From: Candidatus Gaiellasilicea maunaloa
GTDB taxonomy: Bacteria; Actinomycetota; Thermoleophilia; Gaiellales; Gaiellaceae
Assembly: GCA_024330215.1 (NCBI GenBank)
Contig: JANDLU010000003.1
Coordinates: 57,074 to 121,073 of the forward strand
Length of the DNA stretch: 64,000 nucleotides
Direction of reading: 5' to 3'
The notes under the pieces were generated by a model. That model searched no databases and had not been told where the DNA came from. It saw nothing but the letters and a program-made list of their open reading frames with translations. Position numbers and translations under genes: made by a program. Below are positions 1 to 9,529 of this stretch, in pieces (position 1 is the stretch's first letter; each line of letters begins with the position of its first letter).

Positions 1-1408
1 CGACCCGGGCGATGCGGGCGAAGACCGCGCCGGCGTCGAGCGAGGAAGCGAAGAGCTCGCCCGCCTCGGCGAGCAGGCGCAGGCGGTCGTCGGCCCGACG
101 CTGGCGGGTGGTGTCCATGATCACGGCGCCCACGCCCGTGATCTCACCGTCGTCCGACCTGACCGGGTAATAGCTGGAAAGCCAGTGGCGCCGATCGCCG
201 AGCCGGGCGCCGGCGTCGTCCGTCGACTCGTTGTGGACGATCGGCTCGCCCGTCTCCAGCACCTGCCGATAGAGCGGCTCGAGGATGGGCGCGAGCTCCG
301 GCTTCACGTCGGCGAGCGTCTTGCCGACGTGCTCGACGGCCGCGAGCCCGTTGATCTCGGCGAGCGCGTCGTTCACGCGCACGAAGCGGAGGTCACGATC
401 CCAGAAGCCGATTCCCACCGGCGCCGAGAGGAGCAGCGTGTCGAGCAGGGCATACGACGACCGCAGGGCCGTGTAGAGCTGCGCGTTCTCGACGCCGAGC
501 GCGATCCGGGTCGCCGCCTCCTCCGCGAAGGCGACGTCCTCCGGCGTGTACCGACGGCCTGACTCACCCGTGCCGAGCGCAAGTGTCCCGAGCGTGCGGC
601 CGCGAACCGTCAGCGGCACGACCAGGTACGACGTCGGCTCGAGCCCGCGATAGAGCTCGAGGTGGTGGTCGTCGCGCGCGGTCGTAGCCAGCACGTCCAC
701 GTCGACGCGCTCGATCAGCAGCGGGGAGCCGCGGGCCAGCACCTGTGAGGCCGGGTGGTCGGGGTTTCCGTCCGGTGGATAGAGCCGCCTGACCTCGCGG
801 AGCAACGCCTCCTTTGCCGGGTCGACGTGGCGCAGCGCCCCCTGCCGGAGGGGACCTCCCTCGACGACGAGGTCGACGATGCAGTAGTCGGCTACGGCGG
901 GAACGATCGCGTCGACGAGTCTCGTCAGTGCCAGCTCGAGCTCGATCGGCGACGCCAGCAGGGTGCTCACCTCGCCGAGGAAGCGCGCGCGCTCGCCGAA
1001 GCGACGCTGCTCGGTGACGTCGTAGAAGGCGGTGATCGCGAGCTCGACCTTCCCGCTCTCGCCAGTCACCGGCGTCGAGCGCACGACCGACCACCGCTCG
1101 TCTCCCTGGTCGACGGCGCGGTAGCAGATCGTTCTCTCGGCCGGCCGGCCATCACGGAGCGCGACCTGGCCTGGCAGCTCCTCGAACGGAAGCGGGCGGC
1201 GGTGCTCGTCGAGCAACTCGGATCGCGCGGACAGCTCGCCGGGCGGTGCGGCGAGGAACTCCTTCGCAGACTCGTAGCCGACGAGCCGGGCCGCGGCATC
1301 GTTCGCGTAGACGAGGCGCCCGTCGGCGTGCTCGGCCGTGATCCCCTCCGCGACGGTATCGAAGATGGCTTCGTAGACGGATTCGCGACGGAGGATCTCC
1401 TCCGTCAT
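1..1408 (-). CDS. PAS/GAF multi-sensor signalling protein (C-terminus outside window)
   Basis: Continuous minus-strand reading frame from the ATG at 1408 to the window edge: MTEEILRRESVYEAIFDTVAEGITAEHADGRLVYANDAAARLVGYESAKEF (PAS), then a GAF-like region and a second PAS-like region (GFWDRDLRFVRVNDALAEINGL). Not in the supplied ORF list because it has no stop codon in the window. Confidence 0.8.
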   Translation of the reverse strand, partial: MTEEILRRESVYEAIFDTVAEGITAEHADGRLVYANDAAARLVGYESAKEFLAAPPGELSARSELLDEHRRPLPFEELPGQVALRDGRPAERTICYRAVDQGDERWSVVRSTPVTGESGKVELAITAFYDVTEQRRFGERARFLGEVSTLLASPIELELALTRLVDAIVPAVADYCIVDLVVEGGPLRQGALRHVDPAKEALLREVRRLYPPDGNPDHPASQVLARGSPLLIERVDVDVLATTARDDHHLELYRGLEPTSYLVVPLTVRGRTLGTLALGTGESGRRYTPEDVAFAEEAATRIALGVENAQLYTALRSSYALLDTLLLSAPVGIGFWDRDLRFVRVNDALAEINGLAAVEHVGKTLADVKPELAPILEPLYRQVLETGEPIVHNESTDDAGARLGDRRHWLSSYYPVRSDDGEITGVGAVIMDTTRQRRADDRLRLLAEAGELFASSLDAGAVFARIARV

Positions 1409-1545
1409 ACCAGCGACGGCGACTCGTTCAGCCGAACGATCCTCGCCTCGTCGAACCGACACGTCACGCGACTCCCTGAGCGACTGGCGGGATGGTAGCC
1501 CTGTCCTGCGCATCGCGTTTCCAGCACCCGACTGGGGATCGCGAA

Positions 1546-1618
1546 TGGGCCGTGAAGGGATCGAACCTTCGACCTTGGGATTAAGAGTCCCCTGCTCTAC
1601 CAGCTGAGCTAACGGCCC
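1546..1618 (-). tRNA. tRNA-Lys (anticodon CUU)
   Basis: Minus strand GGGCCGTTAGCTCAGCTGGTAGAGCAGGGGACTCTTAATCCCAAGGTCGAAGGTTCGATCCCTTCACGGCCCA folds as a cloverleaf; anticodon loop CTCTTAA; no encoded CCA. Confidence 0.95.
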
Positions 1619-1643
1619 AAACGGCTGACTAGTGTAGCCGCCG

Positions 1644-2687
1644 ATGAAAGTGCTCACCGTCGTCGGGAACCGGCCGCAGTTCATCAAGGCGGCGCCGCTC
1701 TCGCTCGCGCTTCGGGAGGCCGGGATCGAGGAGGTCTCGCTGCACACCGGCCAGCACTACGACCGGGCGATGTCGGCCGTCTTCTACGAGGAGCTCGCGC
1801 TGCCGGAGCCCCTGTACTCGCTCGATCTCCGCTCGGCCGACGCCGCTCTGATGCAGCCGGAGATTCTCTCCGTGCTCGAGCGCGAGCGGCCCGACTGGGT
1901 GCTCGTCTTCGGCGACACGAACTCGACCCGCGCCGGCGCGCTTGCCGGAGTCGAGGCCGGGATTCCTGTCGCGCATGTCGAGGCGGGCCTCCGCAGTGGC
2001 GACGTCGCGATGCCGGAGGAGCGAAACCGGATCGAGGTCGACCGGATCTCGACGCTCCTCCTCTGCCCCGACGAGCGCTCGCGGGAGCTGCTCGCCGCGG
2101 AGGACAAGACGGCCGAGGCCGAGGTGGTCGGCGACGTGATGGCCGATGCGGCGCGGCTCTTCGCCCCGATCGCGCGGGAGCGCATCGCGATCGAGCGCGA
2201 GCCCGGTAGCTATCTCGTCGCGACCGTCCACCGCGAAGCGAACGTCTCCCAGCCGCGGCTCGGACGGATCGTCGACGGCCTGAACCGGCTCGAGGAGCCG
2301 CTCGCGTTTCCGGTTCACCCGCGCACACGCCGGGCGCTCGCGGCGGCGGGACTCGAGCTCGGCGCCCACGTCGACCTGCTCGAGCCACTCGGCTATCTCG
2401 AGCTCGCGGCGCTCGCCTCGCAGACACGCGTCGTCCTCACCGACTCGGGCGGGCTCCAGAAGGAGGCCTACTGGTACGGCGTCCCGTGCGTAACGCTTCG
2501 GCCGTCCACAGAGTGGGTCGACACCGTCGAGACCGGTGCGAACGTTCTCGTCGACGACGACCCCGACCGGCTCGTCCGCGCGGTGCGCGAGGCCCGGCTA
2601 CCCAACAGCCTCCCTCGGCTCTACGGGGACGGCCATGCCTCGGAGCGGGTCGCGCAGGCGCTGCTCGATCGCCGCACTGCTCGGTAG
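1644..2687 (+). CDS. wecB: UDP-N-acetylglucosamine 2-epimerase (non-hydrolysing; WecB/WbpI type)
   Basis: MKVLTVVGNRPQFIKAAPLS..., HVEAGLRSGD, EERNRIEVDRIS, LTDSGGLQKEAYWYGVPCVTLRPSTEWVDTVETGAN are family signatures. Confidence 0.95.
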   Translation: MKVLTVVGNRPQFIKAAPLSLALREAGIEEVSLHTGQHYDRAMSAVFYEELALPEPLYSLDLRSADAALMQPEILSVLERERPDWVLVFGDTNSTRAGALAGVEAGIPVAHVEAGLRSGDVAMPEERNRIEVDRISTLLLCPDERSRELLAAEDKTAEAEVVGDVMADAARLFAPIARERIAIEREPGSYLVATVHREANVSQPRLGRIVDGLNRLEEPLAFPVHPRTRRALAAAGLELGAHVDLLEPLGYLELAALASQTRVVLTDSGGLQKEAYWYGVPCVTLRPSTEWVDTVETGANVLVDDDPDRLVRAVREARLPNSLPRLYGDGHASERVAQALLDRRTAR

Positions 2688-2698
2688 GATCGGCGGCC

Positions 2699-3970
2699 GT
2701 GACTGACGTAGCCATCGTCGGAGCCGGCTACGTCGGTGTCCCGCTCGCCCAGGTCTTCGCCGAGGCCGGACGCTCCGTCCTGCTCCTCGACGTCGACGCC
2801 GAGCGGGTCGCGATGCTGAACCGCGGCGAGAGCTACATCGAGGACGTCCCCGCGGCGACGATGAAGGCGCTCGTCGAAGAGCGCGGGCTGCGCGCGTCGA
2901 CCGACTTCGACGAGCTGCGTGACTGCGACGCAATCCTGATCGCCCTTCCGACGCCGCTCTCCAAGCAGCGCGAGCCGGACCTCTCGATCGTGAAGGACGC
3001 GAGCCGCGAGATCGGCAAGCGATTGCGCGAGGGCCATCTGGTCGTGCTCGAGTCGACCACGTATCCCGGCACGACGCGTGAGGAGGTGCTGCCGATCCTC
3101 GAGGAGGAGAGCGGCCTGCGCGCAGGCGAGGGATTCCACCTCGCGTTCTCGCCCGAGCGGATCGATCCGGGCCGCACCGACTGGACGACGAAGACGGTGC
3201 CGAAGGTCGTCGGGGGGATCAACGAGGCCTCGACCGAAGCGGCCGCGCAGCTCTACGGAAGCGCGATCGAGAACATCCACCGTGTCTCGACGCCCGAGGC
3301 GGCGGAGCTGACGAAGCTGCTCGAGAACATCTTCCGCTCGGTCAACATCGCCCTCGTCAACGAGCTCGCGATGCTCTGCGACCGGATGGGGATCGACGTC
3401 TGGGAGGTCGTGGACGCGGCGGCGACGAAGCCGTTCGGCTTCATGCGCTTCGAGCCCGGCCCAGGGCTCGGCGGCCATTGCATCCCGATCGATCCCTTCT
3501 ACCTGACCTGGAAGGCGCGCGAGTACGACTTCACGACGCGTTTCATCGAGCTGGCCGGCGAGGTCAACCAGAACATGCCGTACTACTGCCGCTCGGTCGT
3601 CTCGCAGGCGCTGAATCACGGCGCGGGCAAATCGCTTGCAAGCTCGCACGTGCTGATCCTCGGTGTCGCCTACAAGGCCGACATCGGCGACATGCGCGAG
3701 TCGCCGGCGCTGAAGCTGATCGAGCTGCTCCAAAACGCGGGCGCCGACGTCTCCTATCACGACCCGCACGTGCCCGCAGTGGAGGAGCACGGCCTCTCGC
3801 TCCGCTCCGTCGAGCTCGACCCGGGCGCCTACGACGCGGTCGTGATCGTCACCGCACACTCGGGGATCGACTACGGGCAGCTCGTCGCCGACGCGCAGCT
3901 CGTGATCGACTTCCGCAATGCCACCGGTCGGAACGGCGTCGCGCGCGGCACGAAGATCTGGAAGCTGTAG
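2699..3970 (+). CDS. nucleotide-sugar dehydrogenase (UDP-GlcNAc/UDP-ManNAc 6-dehydrogenase family, WbpA/WecC)
   Basis: GTG start at 2699: MTDVAIVGAGYVGVPLAQVFAEAG; GPGLGGHCIPIDPFYLTWKA motif; VLILGVAYKADIGDMRESPA. Confidence 0.92.
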   Translation: MTDVAIVGAGYVGVPLAQVFAEAGRSVLLLDVDAERVAMLNRGESYIEDVPAATMKALVEERGLRASTDFDELRDCDAILIALPTPLSKQREPDLSIVKDASREIGKRLREGHLVVLESTTYPGTTREEVLPILEEESGLRAGEGFHLAFSPERIDPGRTDWTTKTVPKVVGGINEASTEAAAQLYGSAIENIHRVSTPEAAELTKLLENIFRSVNIALVNELAMLCDRMGIDVWEVVDAAATKPFGFMRFEPGPGLGGHCIPIDPFYLTWKAREYDFTTRFIELAGEVNQNMPYYCRSVVSQALNHGAGKSLASSHVLILGVAYKADIGDMRESPALKLIELLQNAGADVSYHDPHVPAVEEHGLSLRSVELDPGAYDAVVIVTAHSGIDYGQLVADAQLVIDFRNATGRNGVARGTKIWKL

Positions 3971-3971
3971 C

Positions 3972-4940
3972 GTGGTGCGCATCGGCCAGGCCGGACTCGG
4001 CTACTGGGGCACGAACCTCGTCCGCAACTTCGACGACCTCGCCGAGCTGATCTGGCTCTGCGACGCATCGGAGGAGCTGCGAGCCCAGTTCGCGCAGCGC
4101 CATCCGCAGGCCCGCGTGACAGGCGACTTCGCGGAGCTGCTGGCCGATCCGGAGCTCGACGCCGTCGTGATCGCGACGCCGGTGCCGACGCATCACGCGC
4201 TCGCAAAGCAGGCGCTCGAGGCCGGCAAGCACGTCTTCGTCGAGAAACCGCCGGCGATGAAGGGCGCGGAGATGGAGGAGCTCGTGCGGCTGGCGGCGGA
4301 GCGCGACCTCGTGCTGATGCCCGGGCACTTGCTCCTCTACCACCCGGGCGTCCGCAAGCTGAAGGAGCTCGTCGACTCGGGCGAGCTCGGCGACATCCTC
4401 TGCGTCTACTCGAATCGGCAGAACCTCGGGATCATCCGCCGCGACGAGAATGCGCTCTGGTCGCTCGGCGTGCACGACCTCTCGGTGATCCTCTACCTGG
4501 TCGGCGAGGAACCGGAGGAGGCCGTCGCGAACGGGAACGCCTTCCTCAATCCGGGCGTCGAGGACGTCGTCTTCTGCTACCTCCGCTTCCCCTCCGGGAA
4601 GATCGCGCACATGCACCTCTCCTGGCTCGATCCGCACAAGATGCGCAAGCTGACCGTGGTCGGAAACGAGAAGATGGCCGTCTTCGACGACATGGAGCTC
4701 GAGCGCAAGGTGACGATCTACGAGAAGGCTCCCTGGGAGCCCGCGGGCACCTACGGCGAGTGGCGGACCCGCACCGGCGACATCTTCAGCCCCAAGATCC
4801 CGAACGACGAGCCGTTGCGGCTCGAGTGCGAGCACTTCCTGCGCCTCGTCGAGCAGGGCCCGGGCGACCACCGGGAGGCGCGCGACGGGCTCACGGTCGT
4901 GCGCGCGCTCGACCGGCTGACCGAGAGTCTCCGTGGCTGA
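3972..4940 (+). CDS. Gfo/Idh/MocA family oxidoreductase (WbpB/WlbA-like)
   Basis: GTG start at 3972: VVRIGQAGLGYWGTNLVRNF; VIATPVPTHHALAKQALEAGKHVFVEKPPA motif. Confidence 0.9.
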   Translation: MVRIGQAGLGYWGTNLVRNFDDLAELIWLCDASEELRAQFAQRHPQARVTGDFAELLADPELDAVVIATPVPTHHALAKQALEAGKHVFVEKPPAMKGAEMEELVRLAAERDLVLMPGHLLLYHPGVRKLKELVDSGELGDILCVYSNRQNLGIIRRDENALWSLGVHDLSVILYLVGEEPEEAVANGNAFLNPGVEDVVFCYLRFPSGKIAHMHLSWLDPHKMRKLTVVGNEKMAVFDDMELERKVTIYEKAPWEPAGTYGEWRTRTGDIFSPKIPNDEPLRLECEHFLRLVEQGPGDHREARDGLTVVRALDRLTESLRG

Positions 4941-5577
4941 CGTGCATCCGAGCGCAATCGTCTATCCGGGGACGGTTCTCGGCGAGGGCGTCAAGGTGCT
5001 GGAGAACGCCGTCGTCGGCAAGCAGCCGACGCTCTCGCCGCGCTCGACTACGAAGCGCGAGCCGCTGCCGCCGGCGAGGATCGGCGACGGCGCGATCGTC
5101 TCGACGGGCGCGATCGTCTTCGCCGGGACGACGATCGGTGCGCGTGTGATCCTCGGCGACCAGTCGTGCGTCCGCGAGCGAGTCGAGATCGGCGACGACG
5201 TGGTCGTCGGCCGCGGCTCCCTCGTCGAGAACGACACGACGATCGGAGCGCTGACGAAGATCCAGGCCGAGGCCTACATCACTGCCTACTCGACGCTCGA
5301 GGACAACGTCTTCATCGCGCCGTGCGTCGTCACGACGAACGACAACTACATGGGCCGGACCGAGAAGCGCCATGGCGAGATGCGCGGCCCGACGATCAGG
5401 CGCGGCGCGCGGGTCGGCGGCGGCGCGATCCTCTGTCCCGGGATCGAGATCGGGGAGGAGGCATTCGTCGGCGCCGGTGCGGTCGTGACGAAAGACGTGC
5501 CGCCGCGTGCGCTCGTCGTCGGGAATCCGGCAAGAGTCCTGCGCGAGGTCCCGGAATCCGAGCTGTTGGACCGATGA
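4933..5577 (+). CDS. hexapeptide-repeat acyltransferase (WbpD/WlbB-like N-acetyltransferase)
   Basis: Left-handed beta-helix repeats (IGDGAIVSTGAIVFAGTTIGARVILGDQ...); C-terminal GAGAVVTKDVPPRALVVGNPARVLREV; overlaps preceding gene by 8 bp. Confidence 0.9.
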   Translation: MADVHPSAIVYPGTVLGEGVKVLENAVVGKQPTLSPRSTTKREPLPPARIGDGAIVSTGAIVFAGTTIGARVILGDQSCVRERVEIGDDVVVGRGSLVENDTTIGALTKIQAEAYITAYSTLEDNVFIAPCVVTTNDNYMGRTEKRHGEMRGPTIRRGARVGGGAILCPGIEIGEEAFVGAGAVVTKDVPPRALVVGNPARVLREVPESELLDR

Positions 5578-5579
5578 CG

Positions 5580-5933
5580 CTAGAGCTGAATCACCGGCTT
5601 GAAGCCACCGTAGATCATGCGCTTGCCGTCGAAGGGCGCCTTGCTCATGTCGGTCTCGAGCCGCGGGTCCCCCATCACCTTCTTGTTGACGGCGTCGCGG
5701 TCGCGCTTGGACTTGTAGGTGATCCACGAGAAGATCACCGTCTCGCCCTGCTTCAGCTTCACAGCTTTGGTGAACGACGTCAGCTTCCCCACCGGCACGT
5801 CGTCGGCGACGCACTCGACGTAGGAGAGCGCACCGTGCTCCTTCCAGATCTTTCCGGCCTTGCGAGCCATCTTCTTGTACTCCGTCAGCTTCTGCTTCGG
5901 AACTGCGACGACGAATCCGTCGACGTACGGCAT
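5580..5933 (-). CDS. DUF1428 (YbaA-like) protein
   Basis: MPYVDGFVVAVPKQKLTEYKKMARKAGKIWKEHGALSYVECVADD...; pattern of the DUF1428 family. Confidence 0.85.
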   Translation of the reverse strand: MPYVDGFVVAVPKQKLTEYKKMARKAGKIWKEHGALSYVECVADDVPVGKLTSFTKAVKLKQGETVIFSWITYKSKRDRDAVNKKVMGDPRLETDMSKAPFDGKRMIYGGFKPVIQL

Positions 5934-6160
5934 GCGTCAGCCCTCACTCGGGTTGTGGCCAGCTCTGCTCGAACCCTACCCGCAGCTGGCTCAATGACGG
6001 TGCGGCGACGCGCGCCGAGACTCATCCTCCAGCACGTCTCGAGGAGAGTACCTCGGCGAGCGGCGTCCCCGGTGCGCGCCGGCGACTCGCTGGCTCGACA
6101 CGCCCGGGTCCGGCAGAGTCGCGCAGAACGGGGATTGAGGCGGCCGCGTCGTGAATCCGG

Positions 6161-7798
6161 TCAGGCCTTGACGATGGTCAGCTTGTAGCGGCCGCCGCCG
6201 CGGGAGCCGAGCTTGACCTGGACGTAGTAGGTGCCCCGGGTCGGGGCTCGGTACTCGAGGTACTCGCGGGCACCGGGCCGGGCCGACTGGGCGGCGACCC
6301 GACCCAGCGAGCCGAAGTGCTCGATGCTCCTCGCGCCGGGGCGCCAGAAGATCAGGTTCGTATCGACGCCCGCCGGTCCGCGGACGCTCACGTAGACGGG
6401 CTGGCCCTTCCGGAGACGAATCGCGTAGACGTCGTTCTGGTCGTCCCAGAAATCGAGCGTCGCCTGGAAGCGCTGGATCGGCCCCCAGACTGGCGCGGCC
6501 TGGGCCCCGAGGTCGTCGTTCGGCTCGCGCGCGTCGGCCGGTGGCAGCGTGTCGGCGGCGAGCGTGCGGAGCGCGGCGGCGACGTCGAGCCGACCCCAGC
6601 CGGTGAGCGCGTCGCGCCGGAGTGCACAGGCCCGGCAGCCGGTGCCCGCGTTCACGTCGACGGCCGTGCCGGTGAGGAGCGCGGTCACCTGCTCGGGCCG
6701 GAGCGAGGGCCTGAGCGCGATCAGGGCCGCGGCGGCGGCGCTCACCTGCGGTGCTGCGAACGACGTACCCTCGGCGGCTCGATACTCGTCGGAGCCGCAG
6801 CTCGAGTACCCCTGGTCGGCGCACTCCTTGAACGACGCGGTGAGCGCTCGCGGGAAGGTGGAGAGCAGGCCCTGCCCCGGCGCCGCGAGGTCGTTGTAGA
6901 TCCGATCGCGGTTCGAGAACGCAGGCGAGGAGCCGTTGCGCGCGAGCGCGCTGACCCCGAGGACGTGCGGCAGCGCGGCCGGATAGCTCGCGTACGGCCA
7001 GGGCATGGATGGAGCCGCGTCGCCGTTGCCGACGGCCGCCACGACGACGACTCCTTTCCGTGTCGCGTAGGCGAGCGCGGCCTCCTCGAGCGGCGAGTAG
7101 GTGTCGCGGCTCCGATCGCGCGGGTCGCGCACCCCGCCGAGGCTCATGTTGATCACCCGCGCGCCCTCGTCGACGGCCCAGCGGATGGCGCGCGCCTCGG
7201 CCTCGACGTCGATCGTGCCGTCCTCCGCGACGACCTTCGCAATCAGGAGCTCAGCCGACGGCGCCATCCCGGCGACACCTTCCGCGTTGTCGATCGCAGC
7301 CCCGATCAGCCCGGCGACGAACGTGCCATGGCCGGTCGCGTCCTCGCGGGCCGGCGTGCCGACGAAGCTCTCCGCGGCCACGATCCGGCTCCTGAGATCC
7401 GGGTGGCCCCCGTCGATCCCCGAGTCGATGACGGCGACCCGAACGGGCGGCAGGAGCGGGAGCGTCGGCCAGAAGTCGAAGGCGTGATTCGCCGCCAGAT
7501 GCCACTGCTCGAGCGCGAGTGGATCGTTGGGCTCGAACGACGGCGTGCGGGTGCCGAGGCGCTCGACGTAGGTCGCGCCGGGAAGCTCGAGCAGCAGCGG
7601 CGCTTTCGTGCGCTCGACGACGACAGCGGGCAAGGGAGCGAGGCTCTCGGCGCCCGGGCCGAGAGCCCGCCGGAGCGGCGCGATCGCGTCCAGGCTCTCG
7701 ACTCCGATCGCGTAACGGGCCGCCGCCGCAGAGTGCGGCGCAGCGACGCCGAGGGTCAAGCACGCGAGGGCCGCGAGTCCGAAGCGGCGGCGCATCAC
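6161..7798 (-). CDS. S8 family serine peptidase (subtilisin-like), secreted
   Basis: Signal-like N-terminus; triad motifs VAVIDSGIDGGHPDL, GHGTFVAGLIGA, GTSFAAPQVSAAAA; C-terminal pre-peptidase-like region. Confidence 0.92.
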   Translation of the reverse strand: MMRRRFGLAALACLTLGVAAPHSAAAARYAIGVESLDAIAPLRRALGPGAESLAPLPAVVVERTKAPLLLELPGATYVERLGTRTPSFEPNDPLALEQWHLAANHAFDFWPTLPLLPPVRVAVIDSGIDGGHPDLRSRIVAAESFVGTPAREDATGHGTFVAGLIGAAIDNAEGVAGMAPSAELLIAKVVAEDGTIDVEAEARAIRWAVDEGARVINMSLGGVRDPRDRSRDTYSPLEEAALAYATRKGVVVVAAVGNGDAAPSMPWPYASYPAALPHVLGVSALARNGSSPAFSNRDRIYNDLAAPGQGLLSTFPRALTASFKECADQGYSSCGSDEYRAAEGTSFAAPQVSAAAAALIALRPSLRPEQVTALLTGTAVDVNAGTGCRACALRRDALTGWGRLDVAAALRTLAADTLPPADAREPNDDLGAQAAPVWGPIQRFQATLDFWDDQNDVYAIRLRKGQPVYVSVRGPAGVDTNLIFWRPGARSIEHFGSLGRVAAQSARPGAREYLEYRAPTRGTYYVQVKLGSRGGGRYKLTIVKA

Positions 7799-9402
7799 CC
7801 GATCCGGAGCTGCGAGCTCAGGCCTTCCGCAAAGCCGGCCGCGGGAGCGACGCGAGCGCGGTAGGTGCCCGGCGCGAGCTCGGGGTCGATGCGGAAGGCG
7901 CCGAGGTCATCGAGCACGGCCACTCCGGCCGGAACCCAGTCGTCCCCTTCGAGCAGCTCGAGCTGGACCGCCGTCCCCGGACTTGCGGGAGTCACTGTTC
8001 CCTCGAGACCGCCGGCCGCCGGCGACAGCTTGACGAGCGGTGCAACCGGCATTGCGAGGACGGGGCCGGCAACGGCGCCCGCGGAGAGCCTGAAGCTCGT
8101 CGGGGCGAGGAGCTTCGTCGTGAACTGGATCGCGCCGGCAGTGGCTCGCGCGGCGACCTGCGTCCAGATCCCGCCCACACGCTGGGCGAGCACCGTGCTG
8201 CCAACGCCCTTCGCATCGGCGCGCACCGTCACGGTCCGGCCGTAGACGACGGGACCCGCCGGCCGGGTCAGCGTCAGCGAGCCGAGGGTCGTGATCCACG
8301 TCGAGCGCAGTCCGAGCCCGGCACGCAGGGCGGCGGCGGTCACCGTCCTCGGCCCGGCCGAGGTCGTGACGGTAGCGGAGCGCACGCGCCCGGAGGCGCT
8401 CCGGGCGAGCTGGAGTCCGAGCACCGAGCTCGCGATCCCGAGACCCCGCCGAACGGTCGAGTCCGTCACCGCCGTCGGCCCCCAGCGGTCGACCGGCGAG
8501 AGGGAGCTGTACGGATCGACGACGGCGGCAAGATACGGCACGGCCGTGCCGAAGACCTCCGCCGCGGACACCGTCCGACCGCCCGAGGTGGAATGGAAGA
8601 GCGCGTCGACGACCTTGCCCTCGTGGAGCAGGATCCGACCCGCCGTTCCCTTGATCGCGGCGGTCGCTCGGGCGTCCTCGCTCGCGATCCCGCCGTAGAC
8701 CTGGCTGCGGACATCGGCATAGAGGTCGAACGCGCGGCCGCTGACGCGGTGGGCCAGCGCGTACGAGCGAGCGGCGATCGCCTGCGCCTTCAGCGCCTCC
8801 ACCGGCCAGGCGGCCGGCATCTCGCGGGGGACGACGCCAGCAAGGTAGTCCTCGAGTCCGACGAGGTTGATCGCGCTCAGCCTCGAACCGGCGACGGTGA
8901 CGGCGAGCCGGCCCCGGAATGGAGTACCGAGCTCGAGCGGCGCCCGGCCGGGAAGAACGACGATCGGGCCGGCGAGCGGGGTCGGGACGCCGTTCAGCAG
9001 CGGCTCGAGCTTCGGCCGGAGCTCGAGCGGCCCCGCAGGGACCGTGTACGTCGTGCCAAGGACGTCGCGAATGCGGAACGGCGCCTTCGAGGAGACGGTT
9101 AGCACCGGCTTCGACTCCGCGAGCAGCACGCGTACGCGCGCGACCGGTGCCGGGCCGAGCGTCGTGCCGGGATAGAAGTGACCGAGGATCTGCGCATGCG
9201 CTCGACCAGCGTTGGCGAACCCGAGCGCGCCGTACTGGCTCATCCCGACACCGTGGCCCCAGCCCCGGCCGCTGACGAGGAACGTGGTCGCGGCGACCGG
9301 TGCGGGCGAGACCGCGCGCACGCCAGCGTCCGCCTGCGCGGCGAGCACGAGCGCCGCGCAGCCGGATACCGAACCGATGAGAGCGAGAAGCGGGCGCCGC
9401 AT
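7795..9402 (-). CDS. SpoIID/LytB domain-containing protein, secreted
   Basis: GRGWGHGVGMSQYGALGFANAG, GLEDYLAGVVPREMPAAWPVEALKAQAIAARSYAL; 4-bp overlap with the S8 peptidase; AGGAGG ribosome site before ATG. Confidence 0.9.
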   Translation of the reverse strand: MRRPLLALIGSVSGCAALVLAAQADAGVRAVSPAPVAATTFLVSGRGWGHGVGMSQYGALGFANAGRAHAQILGHFYPGTTLGPAPVARVRVLLAESKPVLTVSSKAPFRIRDVLGTTYTVPAGPLELRPKLEPLLNGVPTPLAGPIVVLPGRAPLELGTPFRGRLAVTVAGSRLSAINLVGLEDYLAGVVPREMPAAWPVEALKAQAIAARSYALAHRVSGRAFDLYADVRSQVYGGIASEDARATAAIKGTAGRILLHEGKVVDALFHSTSGGRTVSAAEVFGTAVPYLAAVVDPYSSLSPVDRWGPTAVTDSTVRRGLGIASSVLGLQLARSASGRVRSATVTTSAGPRTVTAAALRAGLGLRSTWITTLGSLTLTRPAGPVVYGRTVTVRADAKGVGSTVLAQRVGGIWTQVAARATAGAIQFTTKLLAPTSFRLSAGAVAGPVLAMPVAPLVKLSPAAGGLEGTVTPASPGTAVQLELLEGDDWVPAGVAVLDDLGAFRIDPELAPGTYRARVAPAAGFAEGLSSQLRIG

Positions 9403-9529
9403 TCGTATCCTCCTACGGTTGAGGCTAGCGCAGGAATTGCGCGTCGTCGGGCCTCTTTACCGAACCTTCAACTCGTCCACGGCCGGACCAGCGGTTTTCC
9501 TCCCCGGCGGCGAGGGCACCGAAGCACCG

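Noticed and set aside
1546-1618. tRNA-Lys as an integration site for a genomic island
   Set aside because: No integrase and no repeated 3' tRNA fragment found; the sugar operon lies on the 5' side of the tRNA.
2621-3982. 453-aa minus ORF opposite the nucleotide-sugar dehydrogenase
   Set aside because: Shadow ORF; the plus strand has clear family motifs.
8383-8405. CCCGGAG-gcg-CTCCGGG palindrome inside the SpoIID gene
   Set aside because: Short, GC-rich and in keeping with background composition; no evidence of a repeat family.
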